This document shows, one piece after another, positions 34,429 to 45,087 of a stretch of DNA of 64,000 nucleotides (within the stretch, counting starts at the first letter, position 1; each line of letters begins with the position of its first letter). Under the pieces are notes generated by a model, which made no database searches, had not been told where the DNA came from, and saw only the letters and a list, made by a program, of their open reading frames with translations. A program made the position numbers and the translations under genes. The stretch comes from Hygrocybe punicea (taxonomy: Eukaryota; Basidiomycota; Agaricomycetes; Agaricales; Hygrophoraceae): assembly GCA_963556145.1 (NCBI GenBank), contig OY744461.1:6830891-6894890 (forward strand). Direction: 5' to 3'.

Positions 34429-34733
34429 ACATTGCAATGATAAACATCATAAGACATTGTGACATAGATGACATTGTTAACATTTTTGTGAACAGGTTTA
34501 TAGTTTTTATGACAATAGAAGCTAGATAATAAGATGGATATGTCAAATATATCTGGAGAAGATAAATAAAAAACATACCAGCACAAATTCCAGCACATAT
34601 AGCATGAAATTCCAAGAAATTCCACATTTTAAGACTATATAGAGAAATCGTATGTCAGCATGTGATCTTAAATGGTGAGAGATTCATACCTAAGCCAGAA
34701 AAGATCCACTGTAAACCTGTAGGTGAAGAAATA
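34429..34733. other. Helitron 5' flank, no gene seen
   Basis: AT-rich DNA between the LTR-like insertion and the satellite unit. Presumably it is the 5' part of the Helitron; no coding frame is convincing. Confidence 0.4.
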
Positions 34734-35208
34734 AGCTTACACAATCTAAAAAGGTGAAAAAATGCAAAATTTCTACATACTTTGAATGTTAACAGGGAGA
34801 TTGGCTGTCAGGCCTTCTTTCTACTCCCGTTAACGTGTCATTGCACAGAGCAGTGCATGGGCAGCATGAGTCTCTGTTTAGCATTGCCTCGGTGTCATTG
34901 TATGGATTCGTCATCAACCCCGGCTCTATTGATCCATTTGAGTATGGCCTGCCCAGTTTGCCTGAGAGGCCTTCATCCAAGTGATAGATTATGTCAACAA
35001 ATGATAATTTATGCCAATAAAAGACATTACCATTGGTCCAAGAGACAAATTGGAGCCAGAGAAAAGAAAAAGCATGAAAATTTGAAGAATTTTTGACTTT
35101 TTTATCTATAAAAGGAAAGATTATGTCAGCATTGGACCCTGAATAGTCTGGGCACATCACCTGATCCAGATCGCTTGTTTTCAGAGTCTGAATATGGAAA
35201 ACTGAGCT
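34734..35208 (+). repeat. Direct-repeat unit left of the mariner-type element
   Basis: Matches 43147-43450 in the same orientation: AAAAAGGTGAAAAAATG, GATAGATTATGT, AGAATTTTTGACTT, TCCGGGCACATCACCT-like and GAGTCTGAATATG appear in order. This unit has an extra segment of about 190 bp (34805-34990). The start of a third unit follows at 43450 (GAGCTTAAACGAGCCAAAAA), so this is a small array into which the mariner-type element inserted. Confidence 0.75.
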
Positions 35209-35210
35209 TA

Positions 35211-36150
35211 TTGTCTTTGTCACGTGACTTTCACGCTTTATTTGGAGTCCCACAATGCAACTGCGATATCTCATCCAATTCTACTCGAATGTCTAAGCCG
35301 TTTGAAATCCTGACTCTCGCGACCTAAATCTCAGTGCATGCCACTCCTTTTGTCCTAATTCCCTCGTTTCAAATTTTGGATTTTATGGGTGGCGCCCCAA
35401 TCTGCACACACGCTCTGGGACGAAGGAGCACTCATGGGAACCAAAGTAAAGTATACATCTTCTCTTTATGTTGTTCTCTTGGTGCTCAGACCCTTTCCAA
35501 GTCATTCAGGATGCTGCAACATTCCGTTTTCCATGCAAGGTCCGGCCAACACGTATTTCGGTCCATAGATATAGTTTCAGGTGGCCGGCACAAAAAAGCG
35601 GTCAATATATCATGTTCATATTCTTATCTGAGTGTTCAATTACTTCTGACTTATTCAGACCCCTCGAGCCCTCCAAATTTCGGTCAAGACGCGCAAGATG
35701 GTATACACCAGTTGCAGATACAATGTCAGCTGCAGAATCGATACCGGATCAAAAACTACGGTTCGAATTCTGTCTATATCTCATTATATTAGTGCTAACA
35801 TTGTTTACAACCCATCCAGAGTGTTCTACGTGAGCTGGTGGTGTCGCATATGGTACCAGACAGCGGCAGGTATGATTCTGTCACCAAAATGGAAGGTATC
35901 TCACTTCTGTTTCTCGGGAAGGTTTCCATTGGTTCCCGGAATCGCGAGGAGGGAATGCCGGCGGTAGGACAGGGTCTGACAGAGGAACACGGACGGATTG
36001 GACGATGACATAGTTTGTACCGTGAGTGGACCGTTTGGGAACGCTCCGGCGTTTGTTGACGACTCAACATTGTCCAGAACATCCACAAGCTAGTACTAAT
36101 GTGGAAGAAATGCAGAGGAAGGGCGGGAGATTGATGGGAAATGGAATATG
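35211..36150 (+). repeat. Mariner-type element, left inverted repeat (940 bp)
   Basis: Pairs with 42191-43144. Open frames of 152, 121 and 89 residues translate identically in both arms, so identity is near complete over most of the length, with a few differences near the inner end. Compared with the right arm it lacks 14 bp just inside the tip: GTCACGTGACTTTC here versus GTCACATGACTTGTCACAGG and GTGACTTTC there. Frames within the arm show no recognised domain. Confidence 0.9.
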
Positions 36151-36444
36151 CGCTTGGGAGAGATGATAGAGAGGCCCTCCGGTCATGCACATACAGGTTG
36201 CACCAGCCAGTTGCCAGAATGTTTGTCTTCCAATAATGTGATCTATCATGACCTTTCTGTTCATCTATACCACATGTACATATATATTTGTATCTGGCGT
36301 AATATTGCAGTGAAAAAGACTTTCAATCGATCGCCCAGAACACGTTCATTGAATTCAACTGAGTACAAAAAAATTGTCCATAAATCCATGTCTGAATCTA
36401 CAGCATGATAGTCCACAAAGTTCACCAAGACGAGTACAGCTTAT
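36151..36444. other. Spacer between inverted repeat and transposase 3' end
   Basis: About 290 bp of AT-rich DNA with no gene. Confidence 0.5.
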
Positions 36445-37631
36445 TCAAACATACCCACAGTGCCAAAACCAACCAAAGATGTCTGCCATCGTGTTTTGAT
36501 ACAATGCTTTGAGCAGCGTACAGGTAACCTCTATCGGCGATAATTCTGTCATGGCAAGGCGGACGTAGGCGCCATTGCGGCGAAGGTGGTACTTCATGGC
36601 TGAGAATGCGAGTTCAATCGGATTATAATCTGGCGAGTAAGGAGGCAAAAATTCGTAGCGCATGCCGCTGATACATACTGTATCAACTGTCAATCATTCG
36701 CACCTGAATCAAGTTACTCACCGGGATGTGATCCAGTCCAGTACATTTGGATCCTTATGAATTCGGCAATTATCCATGACAATAACCGAATTCGGCCCCA
36801 GAAATGGGGTCATAGTATCCAACAAACGATCAATGAAAATACCAAAGTGATTGGAATCGAAAGAGCCTTGTAGGATCTCGCAGTGAAGAAACCCATCATT
36901 GAGAGAGAGCGCCGGTAAAACTGAATACCTGTATGAATGCTTAGACATGCTAATCATGCAATAGATGAGACATACCGTTGTCCACGACAGAAAAAAGCCT
37001 TCCGAACTGCTGGCCTTCCTCAGATCGCCCAAGCCCTTCCTCGGTAAGTTGTATGCCGGTCAACAGCACTTTCGTCAACAAAGATGAGTTGGTCAGCGTT
37101 GTATGTGCCAATCCGGGCCACAAAGTCTGCACGAAGTTCTGAATTTCGTTCAATTGCTTCTCGTGTGAGCTAATAATTCTGGAATTAGAGAAGCCTTTCA
37201 TAGAAAATTGCATTGGTACGTACTTTCTTCATCGTGAATCCACTTCTCCGCAGTGCGCGCCACACTGTATTTAGGGAGACCGATATGCCACACTTGGCTT
37301 CTAAATCCAACCGGAGCTCGTCGAGATAAAGGTCAGGCATTTGATCCATCGTGGTAAATAAATGCTAAATATTGTTATCTAACGCATAGAAAATGTATCG
37401 CCAACACCTACGCACCTGGACATCAAAGTCACAGAGGGCCCGATAAGGCCGATGTTTCGCCCTCGATGCTGGGGTCATAATTTCCCCAGTACGATGGAAG
37501 TGCGCTAGAATTCTTTGTACAGAGCGTTTGCTAACATCCGCATACATGCAGATGTCATCCAGAGACATTGACGTCGAGAGCCTGACAATAATCCATTGTA
37601 CAGACTCTGGAATTGATTTGCCTTGAACCAT
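36445..37631 (-). pseudogene. Tc1/mariner-type DDE transposase, one nonsense codon
   Basis: The ATG at 37629-37631 starts MVQGKSIPESVQWIIVRLST, followed by a helix-turn-helix (SLDDICMYADVSKRSVQRIL). Three introns (37415-37370, 37230-37175, 36720-36670, all approximate, GT-AG) keep the frame. The core reads QLIFVDESAVDRHTTYRGRA (first Asp), SVIVMDNCRIHKD (second Asp) and FLPPYSPDYNPIELAFSAMK (Glu), the DDE_3 layout. An in-frame TGA at 37020-37022 (RAWAI-TGA-GRPAV) replaces the expected Arg and fits CGA to TGA. The frame is otherwise open. The gene diverges from the accessory gene at 37986. Confidence 0.85.
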
Positions 37632-37985
37632 CGGGTGGGGGGACGTTCTGATGTAGGACTGGTTCAGGAACGGAGAGAAAGAAGCCGGGAAAGGAAAGGA
37701 AGGGTATCGTGGGGGGCAGGAAGATAAGAGATTGTCGTTAGTGTCGTAGGGACCTGAAGTCAGAAGCCTGTGTCCGGACAGAGACGGCGTTTGATGGCAG
37801 GGCGCGTTCAGGGATCGGTGGATGAGGGGAGGAGGGGAGGGGGGGGCATGAGGTGGTGGACCAGGAGAACGGTTGACAGTACTGTTCAAGTTGAACTGAC
37901 GATCAACTGACGACCGTTTTAGGATCCGCGTCTCCGCTGTCATCGCCCTGCCAACCGACGCACTTGCACTTTCTTCACGAGTCTC

Positions 37986-39842
37986 ATGGGGCGCAAAGCT
38001 GTCAAGACGCAGCAACAAGCCGCGAAGGAAAAGTGTCAGCTATCAAAGGGTATGTCAATGTACCCACCTGAATCTCTGACAATGACAACGACTGCAGCCA
38101 CTGCTGCTACTGCCGCCTTGACTTTGACCACGAAGTCAAGCCGCCCCAGCCGCCAGTCTTCAAAAGCTGTCAAGTTACTCTTGGGCGAACTTCAGAAGGA
38201 GGAGAGTGCAGATGAACCGGCCGCACCTGTCGCCGACGAGGATGAAGACTCTCAGGAGGACTTCGAGGAAGAAATTAGAGCCGTTGACAAGGAGGATGAT
38301 GAGGACGAGGAGGCGGAGGTAGTGGAGGTGGAGGACGAGGACGAGGACGAGGAGGCGGCGGACGAGGAGGACGAGGAGGGCGAGGACGAGGAGGAAGTCG
38401 AGAAGCCAAGAGTTGCCGCTAAAAAATCTGCCAAACCCGCTGCTTCTGTGGTCAAAAAGAAGGTCAAGAAATCCAACAAGGACGCAAATGAGTCTGACGA
38501 CTCAGTGGATGGCATTCGTAGGCGTTTTTCTATGAAGTTTGACTTCAGTTGACCTTTTCTCGTTGTTTTTAGCCCCTCGCTTTGATTATACCATGGAGAT
38601 TCTCAGTAGGGCGAAGCAGTCCCGTTCTATCGAAACCATTTCATCAGGGATGACGCTTTATGATCTCAAGCAGAAGATTGCCAAGATCCTAGACATATTC
38701 CCGGACTCACTGCAAGTCCAATATCGCTTCAGTACGGATTCGAAAAGTGCCCTCCCTTGTGCTCTAGACACTCATCAACACTACAACATGCTACTGCAAT
38801 TACTTCGTGAATGCACTATCCCTCCATGTCTCGCAAATGGCCAACGCTCGACCTGCAAGATGAAACCCTTCACTCTCCAAGTTTTCAACCAAAGTGACTC
38901 ACCCTTTACGCCAGGAAATGAAACCAAGGTATGTAGTATTCATATATTACTGTGATGTGCAGATTGATAAGAAGGGTTCGGAGATGGCCAAATCAAAGAC
39001 AAATGCGGCAGCCCCAACCAAGGAAGTGAACACGGCCATGTCCGATTTTCACCAGCAATGCATTGCTGTACGCCAGACTCTCACGGAATTATGGACATGC
39101 AACATGCATAGCCACCCCACCAAACCGGCTTTATGCTTCAAGAATCCTACCACAGGCTTATGTCACCCAATCACGGAGAACAACATGAATCACTGGGCCT
39201 CACTTCATGTACGCGTTTCTTTCTATGTCACAAGTTACTGTTCTAACCATTTTCCAGATAAAAGATCCCGAAGCATTTCCACTCGACAAGAAACCGGTTG
39301 AAATCAATATCCTGGGTAATACTGCCCGAGGACAAGTTATGGCAAAGGCACCGGAAAATGACATGGGCCAAGCATTTCCGTATGGATGTTACCTGACTCC
39401 ATTGATGTCACCGACAATGTATTATGCGATGCCACAAATGGTGGTGCCTGGGTTATCTCAACCTGCAACTCAAGTCATGCCGCCGGGCAACCTGCCTACA
39501 AGCAATCCACCCGCTGCTGCGCCACTTGCTGCCATGCCCCCTGCTGCTGCACCACCAGTGAAGTATCCTCGCATCACTGAGTGGATTCCCTATTGCGATC
39601 AACATCCCAACCGCAGTGGTCTAGATCTCACCAGCCTAATTCCAAAATTCCAACAGCAAGGATTCGTCTATATTAATCAACTCACAAGCAATCGGATGAC
39701 CATTGAGAAGCTCTCGGCATGGCTTGCCATTCCTCCTGGGACGGCTGATCTAATTATTGGGTATGCTGAGGAAGATTGCAAAGGTATTGTTGCTGGGACA
39801 TTTACAATGGAATTGCAGATGGACTTCGGTGGCCCAGCATGA
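37986..39842 (+). CDS. Mariner-borne accessory protein with acidic N-terminus, unknown, intact
   Basis: ATG at 37986, four or five exons. Exon 1 is followed by a possible intron to about 38097, then a Thr/Ala-rich stretch and a long Asp/Glu tract (about 38250-38400, EDEDEDEEAADEEDEEGEDE). Introns at about 38517-38573, 38929-38961 and 39210-39257 are GT-AG and preserve the frame. The middle reads TLYDLKQKIAKILDIFPDSL, MSDFHQQCIAVRQTLTELWT and HPITENNMNHWASLH. The C-terminus (ITEWIPYCDQHPNRSGLDLT, FVYINQLTSNRMTIEKLSAW) resembles a SAM-like helical module. No named family was recognised. It is the only gene in this element without a stop. Confidence 0.65.
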
Positions 39843-40103
39843 GATATTTGATGTGGTCCAGAAATAGTCGTAGATTTTTTGCTTGTACTGACTACATTTT
39901 CAACAAGTAGCCATTGTCCCTTGTCTGGCTTGTAGAGCAGTTTCGATCCCAGGAACTAACAGACGTGCACGAGTGAAGGTCATTGTTCAGCGCAAAACGG
40001 CACGTAGGACGTCAACTTGTTGACAGAGAGTAGAAAGGCGTTGGAAACAGACCGAAACGACGGTAAACAACACGCACAGCCACGTCGGCTTCTCATCACA
40101 TCG

Positions 40104-41477
40104 ATGTCCTCCAGTACCCCAGACCTTGTTCCATCGGACAAAAGAGTGATGCGGTTTTTCAAACGCAACGACTTGCTCATATACATCAATGGTGAACTGT
40201 TCTTTGGTGAGAATGGTGGCTTATTGAATGGAACTTGGAATCTAACCGACTGTTAGGGTTTAGAACCAGGACCGACGTCTGTTGGGGCAATCTCTGCAGT
40301 TGTATGAGCACTCTCATCGATCTCATTATGGGTTACAACTATGTCTTTCGAGCAAGAGATTCTTCCACAGACAAGTTGATTCTCTGGAATGTGCAGGGAA
40401 CCCTTTGGAGATTGTAAAGCATACGATTTCTTAGGTCCATTCATTCCGCCTCAATATCAACTCCTTTTTTTCATTCTTGTCATCTAGTTTCGTTCCAGGG
40501 CGAGTCTCCACATAATCCTCGACCAAGAGACCTCCTTTTCCAAGATATCCAGCCATGTCCACGGAACAGGAGCAGGAGAGGCACACCTTTAAGGACAGCA
40601 ACTTCCACTTCCTTGTTGTTGGTTACACCCTCTCTCTCAGGCTCGTCTACGTCGGTTGAGGGACTGCCGCAGCAGGTCCACAGTAGTCTGCTAACTCTCC
40701 TTTTGACACTTGGTGAATGTAAATCATCCCGTAGATGCTGCGCGGCAGACCAAGGACATTGTCTCCGGAAAGGACAGGGACCGTTCAGCCAGTTGGGCCA
40801 GGTACCTTGGTATCTGTCATTATTCGCATTACTCGATGCAAAGCTGAATGCTTTCTTAGGGATCAGGATCCTTGGAAACAGAGATGCGCTATGAGCATGC
40901 TGCCCGTTGTTCTGCCTTGATTCCTTCCCAAATACAGAACAAGGAACGAGTGAGAAGCTCCCCAATCGAACTGATTACTCGTTGACTTCTTTTCAGGCAA
41001 GCAAGGCTCCTCAGAGGTGTTGGGACATTTACATGCAATGCTCTATCACCGGAACGACAAACCTCGTTGAAGGAGACGTCCGCAAGCCTGCAGACATCGA
41101 GGCTGCTCACATTTTCCCTCACGCATACCAGGACCAAGTAAGCTGACCTCTTGAACAAAGATTCATTGCTCTGATTGATTTATTTCGAGTGGGTATCAAA
41201 TGGATGGCCAGCAACTTGCATGGATCGCGGACCAGATGAAGACTGTCATCACGATTTCACCGGCTATCATCAAATATGCTGTCTCAATAACATGATCCCT
41301 CTGCGTGCTGATATTCATCGCCTCTGGGATGCGTACGAAATTGGAATTGATATCTACGTTCGTCCTAGTGTTCCCGTCTTTGGAATCTCTCTCATATATC
41401 AGTCCAACAGGACGACTATCGTGTTATCAGCTTTTCCATGGGGCGCGCATATCTCTCATCGCATCACCTTAAGATAA
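40104..41477 (+). pseudogene. HNH_2-type endonuclease-like gene, several stops
   Basis: Starts MSSSTPDLVPSDKRVMRFFK and LLIYINGELFFGENGGLLNG. In the same frame TAG (40254-40256), TGA (40305-40307) and TGA (40377-40379) interrupt sequence that otherwise reads GLEPGPTSVGAIS and GDCKAYDFLGPFIPPQ; CAG to TAG and CGA to TGA would explain them. Further downstream is the HNH core: CWDIYMQCSITGTTNLV and PADIEAAHIFPHAYQDQ, then an intron (about 41139-41189), then QICCLNNMIPLRADIHRLWD. This C...ITG...EAAHI.P...N...L..DIH..WD pattern is that of fungal HNH_2 proteins. The middle (40500-40940) is too damaged to place exons. Confidence 0.65.
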
Positions 41478-42190
41478 CTCATCTGGAAGCCAAACACCAC
41501 CCTCTCTCTGAACTCATTATGGACCATCTTGCACAAGGTGTCTATTTGTGCTGTCTTTTCCCTGAGTCAAGGCATGCCGACCGCCAATGAAGGAGCGGTC
41601 TTGATTCCGTCGCAGAAGCCATAGAGGCTCCGCTTTCCGAAGAAGACTCTGAGGATGAGGCCGCTGGCTATCTACCCACCCACATGGAACACCTGAGCCT
41701 CCATCGAAGACCGGAGGTATTGACAAGGGCATGAGCAGAGGTCAACCAATACAAGCCAAAGGACAGGGAGCATGGCAAGGGTAAGGCCTCCTTTGAAAAT
41801 TCTCTCGATGTCGCCTTATCGATGTGCATTTGTACGCCCTGGGAATGGTGAAGAATTCTCTTGTCAAATTGAAGTCCCTTTTGTTTTCTTTTTGTTATGA
41901 ACAGTGTAAGAAACTTGCCCAATGGTAATCTAGTCAAATCGCTCTCTTATGCACAGCTCTTTGCCGAGCCACAAGAGTGTGTAGCTCGTCTCATCTCAGC
42001 TGGATCAGTTTTGAGCCAGGGCCCTTGCTCATACCTACACAGGATCAACCATTTCCTGAAAATGCGGCACCTGCCATGTGCCGCGTTTGTGCACGAAACG
42101 CGGCCAAAATGCGGTATAATGCATGATCATTTGTACGGTTATAACAACCGATGTGAGTGATCGGAGTGCCTGTATTGCCTCTTCCGAGTG
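41478..42190. other. Mariner-type element, gene-free 3' part
   Basis: No credible gene. A short inverted-repeat cluster near 42063-42115 (GCGGCACCTGCCATGTGCCGC, then AACGCGGCC) could form a hairpin just inside the right arm. Confidence 0.45.
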
Positions 42191-43144
42191 CATATTCCAT
42201 TTCCCATCAATCTCCCGCCCTTCCTCTGCATTTCTTCCACATTAGTACTAGCTTGTGGATGTTCTGGACAATGTCGAGTCGTCAACAAATGCCGGAGCGT
42301 TCCCAAACGGTCCACTCACGGTACAAACTATGTCATCGTCCAATCCGTCCGTGTTCCTCTGTCAGACCCTGTCCTACCGCCGGCATTCCCTCCTCGCGAT
42401 TCCGGGAACCAATGGAAACCTTCCCGAGAAACAGAAGTGAGATACCTTCCATTTTGGTGACAGAATCATACCTGCCGCTGTCTGGTACCATATGCGACAC
42501 CACCAGCTCACGTAGAACACTCTGGATGGGTTGTAAACAATGTTAGCACTAATATAATGAGATATAGACAGAATTCGAACCGTAGTTTTTGATCCGGTAT
42601 CGATTCTGCAGCTGACATTGTATCTGCAACTGGTGTATACCATCTTGCGCGTCTTGACCGAAATTTGGAGGGCTCGAGGGGTCTGAATAAGTCAGAAGTA
42701 ATTGAACACTCAGATAAGAATATGAACATGATATATTGACCGCTTTTTTGTGCCGGCCACCTGAAACTATATCTATGGACCGAAATACGTGTTGGCCGGA
42801 CCTTGCATGGAAAACGGAATGTTGCAGCATCCTGAATGACTTGGAAAGGGTCTGAGCACCAAGAGAACAACATAAAGAGAAGATGTATACTTTACTTTGG
42901 TTCCCATGAGTGCTCCTTCGTCCCAGAGCGTGTGTGCAGATTGGGGCGCCACCCATAAAATCCAAAATTTGAAACGAGGGAATTAGGACAAAAGGAGTGG
43001 CATGCACTGAGATTTAGGTCGCGAGAGTCAGGATTTCAAACGGCTTAGACATTCGAGTAGAATTGGATGAGATATCGCAGTTGCATTGTGGGACTCCAAA
43101 TAAAGCGTGAAAGTCACCTGTGACAAGTCATGTGACAAAGACAA
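42191..43144 (-). repeat. Mariner-type element, right inverted repeat (954 bp)
   Basis: Inverted counterpart of 35211-36150. It ends GTGACAAAGACAA and is followed by TA. Confidence 0.9.
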
Positions 43145-43146
43145 TA

Positions 43147-43455
43147 AACAAGCAACAAAGGTGAAAAAATGTGAAATTTACACATACTTTGAAATTTGAA
43201 AGGGAGATGAGCTGTAAAATGATAGATTATGTTAGCAAACAACAAGACATACCAATTGAAGACATTACGAGTGGTCCAGGAAAGAAAACAGAGCCACAGG
43301 AAATGAAAAGCACAAAAATCCGAAGAATTTTTGACTTATGTCTGAAAAAGGAAAGCCTATGTCAGCCATGGACCCTGAAGGGTCCGGGCACATCACCTAA
43401 TCCAGAAAACATTTTAAGAGTCTGAATATGAAAAACCGAGCTTAAACGAGCCAAA
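43147..43455 (+). repeat. Direct-repeat unit right of the mariner-type element
   Basis: Same unit as 34734-35208 without the 190-bp extra segment. It is followed by the beginning of another unit at about 43436. Confidence 0.75.
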
Positions 43456-44309
43456 AAGGTGAAAAAAACGCGAACTTAATATATCAAATGGGGAAGGTGG
43501 TGGTTTAGGTTCAAGAGGCAAAACCACAATAAGGTTCAAAGTCTGGGTTCAAATGGTGATCTGACTAATGATTACATAATCATGATTATGTAAGAAAATT
43601 GACCAAGACCAAAATTGAAATACAAAGAAATCTAACTATATTGGGTTTGTTTATTTGTATTTATTTGTTATATGGCAAGATGATGAGATCACTTACAATT
43701 ATACAGTGATAATACCAGCAGAAACAAATTTTATTTGTCTTTATTTACATCTATTTGTATATGTTTACCAAAGCTTAAAAAACACCATATAAATCAAAAT
43801 TCATGATGAAATATGTATTAGTACATTATATCAGATTTGTTACTTGCAATGATCACTATGATGATCAGTATAAAATTTAGCATACATGATGTAAAAGTAC
43901 CTTATATGGTTAGACTGGTCACATGTGACTGTCACTATTGCAATCAGCATAAAATTTGGTATACAATATGAGAAATTACCTGATATGGTTAGAGTGGTCA
44001 CATGTGACTGTCACACCTTGCCCAAAATAGTTATCTTAGTCAGCAGTTCAATTTTCAGCTGATTCTAATAAGAACTGAAGGCAGTATGAATATTTTAAAT
44101 ATAATTGGGAGGTAATTTGTCTTTTCTCAGGCAACCCATATTTGGATGCTTATGTAAGCTTGTCCCAACATGGCCATGATCACATGTGATTTTCCAGGAC
44201 ATCAAGTAAAATCATATCTCTTGCCTAAAAAAAAAGTTCCCTCCATACGATCAACTTTATTAATCAATGAATTAATTAATTAATTAATTATGAACGTCTA
44301 CTGAACCAG
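43456..44309. repeat. AT-rich DNA with an ~80-bp repeated motif
   Basis: TATGGTTAGACTGGTCACATG plus TGACTGTCAC...ATCAGCATAAAATTTGG recurs at about 43913, 43990, 45003 (partly), 46665 and 46740. The block 43990-44305 (TTGCCCAAAATAGTTAT ... TTAATTAATTAATTA) is repeated at 46765-47040. No gene is seen. Confidence 0.65.
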
Positions 44310-44805
44310 GTCTGATAACTTGTTTAGTGGGCCAGTGCTGTGCATAGCATGAACGAGTTCTTTTTTCCCCCTTCCAACTTCCATGATGAAGTAAGCAATA
44401 AGATTAAATTGCATAAAGCATTTTACATATGGTATGAGACATATAGCATATATTGTATATTCTAAATTGTTCTAATGAGTCCACCTCACACCTCAGCAAC
44501 ATAAAAAGTAGACAAAATAAAACTACATAGTGGGTCTTCAGTCTTCATCAACCTCCTTGCTTACTGTTATGTCTGTTGTGCTGTATCATCATGCAATATT
44601 CTCAGCCATAAAAGAAATGTTTAAGGAGCAACAGGTCAACTGCCAAACATAACTGTCTCCTATACAGTATGATAACAATTGACTTACATTTTCTCAACCC
44701 TACTTTTCCATGACCTTGAATGCTGTACAACAGATGAGTCATCAACATGAAGACAGCTGTGCTTGTTGAGTGGGCTAATGTTGCATATAGCATAAACAAG
44801 TATGT
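44310..44805. repeat. Dispersed repeat A, second copy with empty insertion sites
   Basis: Parallel to 3826-4186 + 7176-7210 + 13726-13770. Around 44670-44735 it reads ACAATTGACTTACATTTTCTC and CTTTTCCATGACCTTGAATG without interruption, exactly where the other copy carries Harbinger 1 and the LINE. Confidence 0.75.
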
Positions 44806-45087
44806 TTTCTTTCATTTTATTTGTATGATTGTTACTAACATCAATAAGTGATTATATGATATATGATAATGTGTGATATCACATTGAATTATATGATATA
44901 TGATAATGTGTGATATCACATTGAATTATATGTTTGAAGTAAAAATAATAGTAGATGATTATAAACAAGCTCATTCCTGCTTATATAGCTGATATTTCCA
45001 TATATAGTAATAGTGGTCACATGTGACTATGACTCATGTGATCAGCTTAAAATTTGGGATATATGGTGTAAAATTACCTTATATGGT

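Larger units (their letters stand above)
13780..34733 (-). mobile_element. Decayed Helitron, broken by two LTR-like insertions (ends approximate)
   Basis: The coding body (23335-15561) is a Helitron Rep-helicase on the minus strand. Its 3' side must lie left of 13813, because the LTR-like element there interrupts continuous DNA. Its 5' side must lie right of 34423, because the second LTR-like element interrupts the same minus-strand unit. Near the left end (about 13780-13800) a short hairpin TGCTCA...TGAGCA is present, as expected close to a Helitron 3' end, but I could not pin a CTRR terminus or the 5' TC. The outer limits are therefore estimates, bounded by dispersed repeat A on the left and the satellite unit at 34734 on the right. 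Confidence 0.6.
35211..43144. mobile_element. Tc1/mariner-type element with long inverted repeats and cargo genes
   Basis: This 7934-bp element starts TTGTCTTTGTCAC and ends GTGACAAAGACAA. It is flanked by TA on both sides (35209-35210, 43145-43146), the Tc1/mariner target duplication. The neighbouring direct repeat reads GAGCTTAAACGAGC, the expected empty site. The inverted repeats are about 0.95 kb and nearly identical. Inside are a Tc1-like transposase (minus), a multi-exon accessory gene (plus) and an HNH-type gene (plus). The transposase and HNH genes have stop codons; the accessory gene does not. Confidence 0.85.

Noticed and set aside
35334..36190. Several open frames inside the mariner inverted repeat, identical in the other arm
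   Set aside because: Overlapping frames on both strands with no recognisable domain; identity follows from arm identity.
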